Shown here: one piece after another, positions 1 to 5,345 of the stretch | Position numbering within the stretch: the first letter of the stretch is position 1 | Layout of the letters: each line of letters begins with the position of its first letter | DNA from: Actinophytocola sp045807065 | GTDB lineage: Bacteria; Actinomycetota; Actinomycetes; Mycobacteriales; Pseudonocardiaceae | Length of the DNA stretch: 23,902 nt | Direction of reading: 5' to 3' | NCBI RefSeq assembly: GCF_045807065.1 | Contig: NZ_JBJMIE010000146.1 | Span: 1-23,902 of the forward strand | The notes under the pieces: model-generated | The model's database searches: none | Told to the model about the DNA's origin: nothing | What the model saw: the letters and a program-made list of their open reading frames with translations, nothing else | Position numbers and translations under genes: made by a program

Positions 1-681
1 CTTCGTCGCGACGGTCTTCAGCGCGAACGCGTCGAACAGCGGCTGCGGCTCGAGCACCGCAAACGCCGCCGCCGGGACGTCCTCGCCGGTGAACGCCGGC
101 AGGTACGTGGCCTGCTGTTCCTCGTTCCCCCACAGCACCAACGCGTTCGACACCGCGGCCGGCGCGAGGCACGCCAGCGCCAGGCCCATGTCGCCCGTCG
201 CGAGGGCTTCCGCCACCAGCACGTTGGTCATCGTCGAACGTTCTGTCGCCACGCCGCCCAGCTCTTCGGGCACGCCGAGCAGGGTGATGCCCAGCTCGGT
301 CGCCGTCGAGAGCAGCTCCGGCGGCGCCTCGCACTTCTCGTTGGCCTCCGCGGCGGCGGGACGCAGGCGCTCGGTCGCGAACTCGCGGACCGTGTCGGCG
401 ATCATCCGCTGCTCGTCGGTCGGCGTCAGGTCGAAGACGCCGCTGTCGGACACGGGCGGCAGACGCTTGGCGGACCCCAGCTTGCGCGCGGCCGTGAACT
501 TGCGGGTCGCCGCGCCCGCCGCCTGGAAGCCCGTCTTCGTCGCCTGGTACAGGACCCGGTCCACCGGCTTCTTCACGCCCAGCCGGTCCGCGACGGGGGC
601 GATCCTGTTCAGCACGGACATCACGGCGCCCATGGCGTTCCGCCTGTGCGGCTTGGCGCCAAGACCCTCGCTGGTCGACAC
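1..681 (-). CDS. Acyl-CoA dehydrogenase with basic N-terminal extension, 3' end outside window
   Basis: An open frame runs from the left edge to a GTG at 681 and shows the first 227 residues. I prefer this GTG over the ATG at 633 because a TAGGGGTGG-type ribosome binding site lies about 7 bases upstream. Residues 1-83 form a basic, Ala-rich extension (SEGLGAKPHRRN near the start). The flavoprotein N-terminal helical domain then begins (FDLTPTDEQRMI, about 83-94; LGVPEELGG about 132-140; LAEALATGD-type helix after that). By family it should oxidise an acyl-CoA to the 2-enoyl-CoA using FAD and pass electrons to ETF; the substrate cannot be read here. The catalytic base and FAD-contact motifs lie outside the window. 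It sits downstream of an amidase gene but has its own 88-bp promoter region with a large palindrome, so it is probably controlled separately. The basic extension may mediate membrane or partner contact; that is a guess. Confidence 0.85.
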   Translation of the reverse strand, partial: MSTSEGLGAKPHRRNAMGAVMSVLNRIAPVADRLGVKKPVDRVLYQATKTGFQAAGAATRKFTAARKLGSAKRLPPVSDSGVFDLTPTDEQRMIADTVREFATERLRPAAAEANEKCEAPPELLSTATELGITLLGVPEELGGVATERSTMTNVLVAEALATGDMGLALACLAPAAVSNALVLWGNEEQQATYLPAFTGEDVPAAAFAVLEPQPLFDAFALKTVATK

Positions 682-697
682 CGAACCACCCCTACCT

Positions 698-741
698 ACT
701 CGTGAGTTAAATAACGGTAGCTACTCTAGAGTAGCTTACCG
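698..741. promoter_or_regulatory. Palindromic operator(s) upstream of the acyl-CoA dehydrogenase
   Basis: Positions 719-736 are a perfect 18-bp palindrome (AGCTACTCTAGAGTAGCT). With one bulged base it extends to 715-741 (CGGTA ... TACCG outer arms). A second element with the same core spacing, ACTC-GT-GAGT, lies at 698-707, so ACTC-N2-GAGT occurs twice with centres 25 bp apart. The elements are 17-60 bp upstream of the GTG start at 681, where the promoter must lie. Dyads of this size usually bind dimeric repressors of the TetR or GntR type. The sequence does not match the KstR box (TNNAACNNGTTNNA), so a different regulator is expected and no obvious gene for it is adjacent. Confidence 0.7.
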
Positions 742-769
742 GGAGTAGGGCCACCAGAGGTGACCGCGC

Positions 770-2134
770 TCACGACTGCCAGGGACGCACCCGTTCGAAC
801 GCCGCACCCGCGGCCAGCACCCGCGCGTCGGCGTGCCTCGGCCCCACGACCTGCAACCCCACCGGCAGCCCGGCCGACGTGACCCCGCACGGCAGCGTCG
901 CGGCCGGCTGCTGCGTCATGTTGAAGGGGTAGGTGAACGGCGTCCACCCGGTCCACCGCCCGGTCCCGGACGGTGTCTCGACCCCGGCCTCGAACGCGGG
1001 GATCGGCACAGTCGGGGTGACCAGCAGGTCGTAGCGCTCGTGGAACTCGCCCATGGTCTTCCCCAGCGCCGCCCTGGTCGCCGTGGCCTCCAGGTAGTCC
1101 ACCGCCGAGAACCGCGCGCCCTGCTCACACACCTCGCGCAGGCCGGGGTCCAGCCGCGAGCGCTGTTCCTCGGACAACACCGCCGTGGCCGCCGCCGCCC
1201 CGGAGAACCACAGCACGTGGAACGCGTCGAGCGGATCGGCGATACCGGGGTCGGCCATCGACACGACCGCACCCAGCTCGGCGAACACCTCGACCGCGGA
1301 CTGGACCAGCGCGGCGACCTCGGGATCGACCGTCGCGTACCCGAGCGTCGGGCTGAACGCGATCCGCATGCCGGCGACCTCGGGCGCCTCGACGGCCGCG
1401 GCGAACGAGGCCGCGGGACGCGGGCCGGCGGACCAGTCGCGGCTGTCCACCCCGGACAGCACGTCGAGCGCGAGTGCGGCGTCGGCGACCGTCCACGACA
1501 GCGGGCCGACGTGCGAGAGCGTCCCGAACGGGCTCGCGGGGTAGATCGGCACGAGCCCGTAGGTCGGCTTGAGGCCGAAGACGCCGCTGAACGACGCCGG
1601 GATGCGGATCGAGCCGCCGCCGTCGCTGCCGATCGAGACCGTGCCCATCCCGGTGGCCACCGCGACGGCCGCGCCGCCGCTGGAGCCACCCGAGGTCTTC
1701 GTCGCGTCCCGGGGATTCCTGGTCACGCCGGTGAGCGAGCTGTCGGTGACGCCCTTCCACCCCAGCTCGGGCGTCGTGGTCTTGCCGAGGATCACGGCGT
1801 TGTGCTCGCGCAGCCGGGCGACGGACGGCGCGTCGACGTCCCACAGCTGGTCGGGGTCGATCGTGTGCGAGCCCCGCAGGGTCGGCCAGCCCCTGGTCAG
1901 CAGCAGGTCCTTGACCGAGACGGGCACGCCGTCGAGCAACCCGTGCGGCTCCCCGCGCCGCCACCGCTCCTCGGACTCGGCGGCAGCGGCCAGCGCACCC
2001 GCGGCGTCCACCAGGCAGAACGCGTTCAGGGAGCCGTTGAGCTCCTCGATGCGCGCCAGCGCGTCCCTGGTGGCCTCGGCCGGGGACAACCGCCCCGCGC
2101 GATACCCGGCCAACAGCTCGGTCGCACTGATCAT
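770..2134 (-). CDS. Amidase-signature family hydrolase
   Basis: A 454-residue protein of the amidase-signature family, which cleaves amide bonds with a Ser-cisSer-Lys triad. The triad is visible: Lys75 in PVSVKD, Ser151 in the TSGGSSGG loop and Ser175 in GSDGGGSIRIPAS. The 24-residue spacing between the two serines equals that of characterised members such as FAAH. Length and the lack of a signal peptide fit a cytoplasmic enzyme. The start is ATG 2134, preceded by AGGTGAGGAG, a strong ribosome binding site. No GatB/GatC partner is adjacent, and C-terminal residues such as GLPVGLQVVGPRHAD are typical of stand-alone amidases, so a GatA role in tRNA amidation is unlikely. The substrate is unknown. 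It is followed after 88 bp by the acyl-CoA dehydrogenase gene and preceded after 172 bp by the ANTAR regulator gene. Confidence 0.9.
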   Translation of the reverse strand: MISATELLAGYRAGRLSPAEATRDALARIEELNGSLNAFCLVDAAGALAAAAESEERWRRGEPHGLLDGVPVSVKDLLLTRGWPTLRGSHTIDPDQLWDVDAPSVARLREHNAVILGKTTTPELGWKGVTDSSLTGVTRNPRDATKTSGGSSGGAAVAVATGMGTVSIGSDGGGSIRIPASFSGVFGLKPTYGLVPIYPASPFGTLSHVGPLSWTVADAALALDVLSGVDSRDWSAGPRPAASFAAAVEAPEVAGMRIAFSPTLGYATVDPEVAALVQSAVEVFAELGAVVSMADPGIADPLDAFHVLWFSGAAAATAVLSEEQRSRLDPGLREVCEQGARFSAVDYLEATATRAALGKTMGEFHERYDLLVTPTVPIPAFEAGVETPSGTGRWTGWTPFTYPFNMTQQPAATLPCGVTSAGLPVGLQVVGPRHADARVLAAGAAFERVRPWQS

Positions 2135-2306
2135 GTCCGCTCCTCACCTAACCGCCGGGCATCGGTCACCACGCTGCGCGGTGGCCGGCCATCGAGGTAC
2201 CCCGACAGGTTGTCACGAACAGTGCTACCAGTTCCGCCCCTCGCCCCACCACGTCCGCACCCGCGGCACGCCGGCCGAGCGGCGTGACACCTTATATACG
2301 GCAGCG

Positions 2307-3029
2307 TCAGCGCAGCGAGCCGTTACGGAGGAGGTTCGTGTCGAACGTGCCGTTCACTATCGAGGACGCCAGCTCACTCACCCGAGTGTTGTGGCTGCGG
2401 GCGTAGCTGCGCAGGGTCGCGAACGCGACCGTGGTGGTCAGTCCGAGGCGTTCGGCCAGCACGCCCTTCGCCTGCTCGACGATCACCCGGCTGTTCAGCG
2501 CGTGCTGCAGCTGCACGGCCAGCGTCTCCTGCTGCCGCAGCGCCCGGGTGCTCAGGATCCCGATCGTCGCGACGTCCACGATCGCCTGCGCCAGGCGCAG
2601 CTCGGGCTTCTCCAGCTCCCTCGGCACCGTGTCGAGCAGCGTCAGCGACCCGATCAGCTCCTCCCGCCGGCGCAGTGGCAGCACGTGCACCGCCGCGAAG
2701 CCGGCCCGGCGGGCATCGGCCACGTACCTCGGCCAGCGGTCGCGTTCCTCGCTCAGGTCCGAAATCGTGAATTGTTCACCGGTTCGGGTGCAGTCCAGCC
2801 AAGGACCCTCCTCATATCGCTGCGCGGACAACTCCAGGTGGGCCACCCGTTCGCTCGATCCGACGACACCGTGACCGATCAGGAACACGCCGGCCGCGTC
2901 GACATCGAGCAGCCGAACGCAACGATTCACCAGCAACCGGAGAAAGTCGTCGACATTGAACTCGGGGGACAGCGTGTCCGCGAGCTCAACGAGTGTTTCT
3001 GCCAGTTCCTCCGCTGGCTTGCTGGTCAC
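2307..3029 (-). CDS. GAF-ANTAR domain regulator (RNA-binding antiterminator type)
   Basis: The 240-residue protein has a GAF sensor domain at about 25-160 (FLRLLVNRCVRLLDVDAAGVFL at its start, with PWLDC and PLRRREELIGSLTLLD inside). An ANTAR domain follows at about 172-227 (LQHALNSRVIVEQAKGVLAERLG, then a three-helix end with LRSYARSHNTRVSELA). ANTAR proteins bind paired RNA hairpins and prevent transcription termination; the GAF domain would sense a small ligand or redox signal. Actinobacteria carry many such orphan proteins. The start is a GTG at 3029: a TAG stop precedes it closely in frame, and no Shine-Dalgarno sequence is present. Instead TAGTCT ends 6 bases upstream, so the message may be leaderless. 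The gene is divergent from the sigma-factor gene across a 294-bp region. RNA target unknown. Confidence 0.88.
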   Translation of the reverse strand: MTSKPAEELAETLVELADTLSPEFNVDDFLRLLVNRCVRLLDVDAAGVFLIGHGVVGSSERVAHLELSAQRYEEGPWLDCTRTGEQFTISDLSEERDRWPRYVADARRAGFAAVHVLPLRRREELIGSLTLLDTVPRELEKPELRLAQAIVDVATIGILSTRALRQQETLAVQLQHALNSRVIVEQAKGVLAERLGLTTTVAFATLRSYARSHNTRVSELASSIVNGTFDTNLLRNGSLR

Positions 3030-3035
3030 GACGTA

Positions 3036-3041
3036 AGACTA
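3036..3041 (-). promoter_or_regulatory. Candidate -10 element for a leaderless GAF-ANTAR mRNA
   Basis: Read on the minus strand, TAGTCT (TANNNT) is followed by 6 bases and then the GTG start at 3029, so transcription would begin at or next to the start codon. No ribosome binding site is present. No convincing -35 hexamer is visible 17-18 bp further upstream, so the call rests on the -10 geometry. Confidence 0.45.
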
Positions 3042-3240
3042 CGGCCGAATGATCAGTCTCGGGGCGAACTCGGCATGGCGGGGACCACCATTTGACGAAA
3101 ACTCACCCGCAGCCGTATCCCTTTTCCAATTCGCATGCAAACCATGATCATTACTACCTGCTACACACCGCATCGGCATCGGCACGCTCCGAAAGACGCA
3201 TACTCAGAGTGGTTGTGGTGGTGATCTGACAGCAATGTCG

Positions 3241-3262
3241 AACAGGGCCCTTGGACCCTGTT
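3241..3262. repeat. Inverted repeat upstream of the sigma-factor gene
   Basis: AACAGGG (3241-3247) and CCCTGTT (3256-3262) form a perfect 7-bp stem around an 8-base loop, just before the TTGACG at 3265. It has no T-run, so it is not a classic terminator. An operator for the sigma-factor promoter or a short RNA hairpin are both possible. Its position fits regulation of the downstream gene. Confidence 0.4.
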
Positions 3263-3323
3263 GGTTGACGGTTGAATTTACGAGTATCACTCACGTGCGG
3301 GAGTCGCTTAGCGTGGAGGCCTC

Positions 3324-3938
3324 GTGAGTGCGCAGGTAATGTCAACGGACGCCACTGAGATCTTTGCTCGTCTCAAGAGTGCGGCGTTCCATGAGCTGGT
3401 CAAGTCGTCCATGGCGGGGGAGCAGGAAGCCGTGGCGACGCTGTTCACGTGGATCAGACCGGCCATAGTTCGTTACTGTCGGTCACGGATCGGTCGCAGT
3501 GGTTCAGCCTATTCGTCGGCGGACGATGTGGCACAGGAGATCTGTATGGCCGTCCTGGGCGCCCTGGCGCGCTACGGCGACGAGCCCGAGTCGTTCCTCC
3601 CCTTCGTGTACGGCATCGCCGCGCACAAGGTGGCCGACCACTACCGGCGAGCGGGCCGCGACCGCTCGGACCCGGCCGCGGACGTGCCGGACGGGATCGA
3701 CGTGGGGGCGAGCCCGGAACAGATCACCATGGCCGCGGACGTGCGGGAACGGCTGGGGGACCTGCTGAAGACCCTGCCGCCCCGGCAGCGGGAGATCCTG
3801 GTGCTGCGGCTGATCGTCGGCCTGTCCGCACAGGAGACGGCGAACGCGGTCGGCCTCACGCCGACGGCCGTGCGGGTCACCCAGCACCGCGCGCTCGCCA
3901 AGCTGCGCAACGCCCTGACCCCCGCCGAATGGGTCTAA
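3324..3938 (+). CDS. ECF-type RNA polymerase sigma factor, SigD/ShbA-like
   Basis: The 204-residue protein has a sigma-2 region at about 37-110 (SADDVAQEICMAVLGALARY, then FVYGIAAHKVADHYRRAGRDR, close to mycobacterial SigD) and a sigma-4 region at about 140-197 (LPPRQREILVLRLIVGLSAQETA, AVRVTQHRALAKLR). It would direct RNA polymerase to a specific promoter set. SigD controls late-growth genes in M. tuberculosis, and ShbA drives transcription of the principal sigma gene in Streptomyces. The start is GTG 3324 with GTGGAGG at 3313-3319. SigD/ShbA genes are normally followed by an RsdA-type anti-sigma gene. Here the next gene is convergent and encodes a methyltransferase, so this may be a paralogue rather than the housekeeping copy. 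Its stop codon overlaps the stop of the opposite-strand methyltransferase gene. Confidence 0.88.
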   Translation: MSAQVMSTDATEIFARLKSAAFHELVKSSMAGEQEAVATLFTWIRPAIVRYCRSRIGRSGSAYSSADDVAQEICMAVLGALARYGDEPESFLPFVYGIAAHKVADHYRRAGRDRSDPAADVPDGIDVGASPEQITMAADVRERLGDLLKTLPPRQREILVLRLIVGLSAQETANAVGLTPTAVRVTQHRALAKLRNALTPAEWV

Positions 3939-4540
3939 CGACCTTCGGCACGCAGGTAGATCTGCACCTCCAGGCGATTCCGCTCGGCCTCCGCCTCGAC
4001 CTCGTTGACCTCGAGGATCGTGAAGCCAGCCCGCTCGACGAGAAGCGAGAGCTCGTCGGGCGGGTACGCGGTCACCTCGGCCCGCACGCCCATGAAGTTG
4101 ATCGGGAACCGGTCGAAGTCGCCCAGGACCATGGCGACCTGGAGCAGTTTCGGCCCGCGCAACCGGTCCCGGAGCTGGCTGAGCAGGGGCGGGATCTCCC
4201 GGCGCGGGAGCATGATGAACGCGAAGAACGCCACGATGGCGTCGAACTCGCCGAGGTCGGCGAGCTCCCGGATGTCCCGGCGCAGGTAGCACGCGCCGGG
4301 GGCGTGCCGCTCGGCGAGCTCCAGCATCACGGCGGACTCGTCGACCCCGACCACCTCGATGCCCGCGTCGAGCAGCTGCTTGGTCGTCGGCAACCCGCTG
4401 CCGCACCCGAGGTCGAGGACGCGCGCGGGCGGCGTGAGCCGGCCGATCAGCCAGTCGCCCTCGGCGACCTGCGCGTCCCGCGACACGAACGACTCGTCGT
4501 AACGACTACCGATCCGGTCGAAGGGTGGGATGTGCTCCAC
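3935..4540 (-). CDS. Class I SAM-dependent methyltransferase
   Basis: The 201-residue protein has a Rossmann-type methyltransferase fold: motif I VLDLGCGSG at 41-49, an acidic residue ending beta-2 (VVGVDES, Asp67), and a later RRDIRELADLGEFDAIVAFFAF segment for motifs II-III. It would transfer a methyl group from S-adenosylmethionine to an unknown small molecule. The only available start is GTG 4540, because a TAG lies in frame upstream; no clear ribosome binding site precedes it. It begins 39 bp after the kstR stop on the same strand and is probably co-transcribed with kstR. That makes it a candidate, but unproven, member of the steroid regulon. Its TAG overlaps the TAA of the convergent sigma-factor gene by two bases, leaving no room for a terminator. 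Confidence 0.85.
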   Translation of the reverse strand: MEHIPPFDRIGSRYDESFVSRDAQVAEGDWLIGRLTPPARVLDLGCGSGLPTTKQLLDAGIEVVGVDESAVMLELAERHAPGACYLRRDIRELADLGEFDAIVAFFAFIMLPRREIPPLLSQLRDRLRGPKLLQVAMVLGDFDRFPINFMGVRAEVTAYPPDELSLLVERAGFTILEVNEVEAEAERNRLEVQIYLRAEGR

Positions 4541-4579
4541 CCGGCCAGGATGCCGCGATCCGTGGCGGCACGTCCACTT

Positions 4580-5206
4580 CTACGCCTTGTGGTTCAGCAG
4601 TAGGCGGACCGTCAGCTCCAGCCGTTCGGCGACATCCGAGGCGGAGGAGCGGCGGGTGACCCAGGCGACCAGGTTGGACAGCCACACGTCGCCGATCACC
4701 CTCGCCAGGGCACGGTCCTCCTCGGTCGGGTCACCCTCGTGCAGTGCGTGGGTGAACATGCGCTCGATCTGCTTGGCGACGGCGTCGACCTCGGCGGCGG
4801 CGGAGGCGTCCGCGAACATGAACGCCCTGGTCATCGCCTCGGTGAGGTTCGGGTCGCGCTGCATGGCCCGGGTGATGCGGCCCAGCACGAACAGCATCCG
4901 GTCGTAGGCGGTGTTCCCCGGCAGGCTGGCGCGCTCGGTGCGTTCCTGCCCCTGCTCCAGCTCACGCGCGAGGCCCGACACCAGCAGGTGGATCTTCGAC
5001 GGGAAGTACCGGTACAGGGTCCCCAGGGCCACGTCCGCCTTCTCCGCGACGGCCCGCATCTGCACCGCCTCGAAGCCGCCCTTCGACGCCAGTGCGATCG
5101 TCGCGTCCAGGATCCTCTTGCGACGGTCCCGTTGCGCGGCCGAGCCCAGCTCGTCGTCGGTCAGCACGTTCAGCGCGTTCGCGCCGGACGTTCGCGGTCT
5201 CGCCAT
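4580..5206 (-). CDS. kstR: KstR, TetR-family repressor of steroid catabolism
   Basis: The 208-residue protein matches mycobacterial KstR almost throughout. Examples are LTDDELGSAAQRDRRKRILD at 15-34, the helix-turn-helix run ending TLYRYFPSKIHLLVS, and the ligand-domain segments AMQRDPNLTEAMTRAFMFAD and ARVIGDVWLSNLVAW. KstR represses genes for uptake and side-chain degradation of cholesterol, and 3-oxo-cholestenoic acid or its CoA thioester releases it from DNA. I chose ATG 5206, with GCAGGGG about 10 bases upstream, over a longer frame starting at 5257, because homologues start close to this point. The gene is divergent from fadE34, the same neighbour as in M. tuberculosis. Two KstR-type boxes lie in the shared 139-bp region, so autoregulation is expected. 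It probably shares a transcript with the methyltransferase gene downstream. Confidence 0.95.
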   Translation of the reverse strand: MARPRTSGANALNVLTDDELGSAAQRDRRKRILDATIALASKGGFEAVQMRAVAEKADVALGTLYRYFPSKIHLLVSGLARELEQGQERTERASLPGNTAYDRMLFVLGRITRAMQRDPNLTEAMTRAFMFADASAAAEVDAVAKQIERMFTHALHEGDPTEEDRALARVIGDVWLSNLVAWVTRRSSASDVAERLELTVRLLLNHKA

Positions 5207-5241
5207 CCTGATACATCCCCTGCTTGGCTGTGTCCCGTCGA

Positions 5242-5255
5242 GAGAACACGTTCCC
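5242..5255. promoter_or_regulatory. Second, weaker KstR-type box in the kstR leader
   Basis: GAGAACACGTTCCC keeps the AACNNGTT core (arms GAAC/GTTC) of the KstR consensus TNNAACNNGTTNNA but lacks the outer T and A. A plausible kstR -10 (TACACT on the minus strand, 5274 to 5269) lies just upstream. A repressor here would therefore sit around +8 to +21 of the kstR transcript and act as a roadblock. Autoregulation is known for KstR; use of this site is inferred. Confidence 0.6.
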
Positions 5256-5268
5256 ACCTGTTCAGGGC

Positions 5269-5274
5269 AGTGTA
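5269..5274 (-). promoter_or_regulatory. Candidate kstR -10 element
   Basis: Minus-strand TACACT fits TANNNT and would place the kstR transcription start near 5262, giving a leader of about 55 bases that contains the weaker KstR box. No good -35 is seen at 17-18 bp. Confidence 0.35.
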
Positions 5275-5320
5275 CGCGACCTTGGTACCGGACATGTTAC
5301 GTCTGCGGAAGCCCAGAAAC

Positions 5321-5334
5321 TAGAACGTGTTCTA
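5321..5334. promoter_or_regulatory. Perfect KstR operator at the fadE34 promoter
   Basis: TAGAACGTGTTCTA matches the KstR consensus TNNAACNNGTTNNA at every defined position, with 6-bp inverted arms around GT. It overlaps the first two bases of the TATACT -10 at 5333-5338. KstR bound here would block RNA polymerase directly at the operon head. The kstR gene next to it makes the assignment strong. Confidence 0.92.
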
Positions 5335-5345
5335 TACTTGCGAGC
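5333..5345 (+). promoter_or_regulatory. fadE34 operon promoter with leaderless start
   Basis: TATACT (5333-5338) is a near-ideal actinobacterial -10. It is followed by 7 bases and then GTG at 5346, so the transcript would begin on the start codon with no 5' leader. No ribosome binding site is present, which agrees. The -35 region (about 5310-5315) has no recognisable hexamer. Confidence 0.7.

Larger units (their letters stand above)
3030..3323. other. 294-bp divergent intergenic region, AT-richer than its surroundings
   Basis: This gap separates the minus-strand ANTAR gene from the plus-strand sigma-factor gene and must hold both promoters. It is noticeably richer in A and T than the coding DNA, especially 3080-3150 and 3200-3290. 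A TTGACG hexamer at 3265-3270 and TATCAC at 3285-3290 resemble promoter elements, but the 14-bp spacer is too short for a standard sigma-A promoter. The region also holds the inverted repeat at 3241-3262. A 63-codon minus-strand frame crosses it but has no coding character. I see no tRNA or known riboswitch. Confidence 0.6.

Noticed and set aside
137..150. AACGCGTT core resembling a KstR box
   Set aside because: It lies inside the dehydrogenase coding sequence, lacks the outer T, and such 6-base cores occur by chance in GC-rich DNA.
89..748. Plus-strand open frame of 219 codons
   Set aside because: It is the antisense of the acyl-CoA dehydrogenase at 1-681, whose minus-strand translation is plainly a family member.
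833..2287. Plus-strand frame of 484 codons
   Set aside because: Arg/Pro-rich shadow of the amidase gene; the amidase has its full catalytic triad on the other strand.
3241..3262. Hairpin as an ANTAR RNA target
   Set aside because: ANTAR targets are paired hairpins with six-base loops; this is a single hairpin with an eight-base loop.
3265..3290. TTGACG ... TATCAC as the sigma-factor promoter
   Set aside because: The spacer is 14 bp, too short for a sigma-A promoter, so I do not call it as a feature.
3154..3345. Minus-strand 63-codon frame in the intergenic region
   Set aside because: Composition is not coding-like, it overlaps the sigma-factor start and ribosome binding site, and it resembles nothing I know.
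4911..5345. In-frame upstream extension of fadE34 (would give 807 residues)
   Set aside because: It would overlap kstR almost completely and cover the KstR box and -10; homology begins at GTG 5346.
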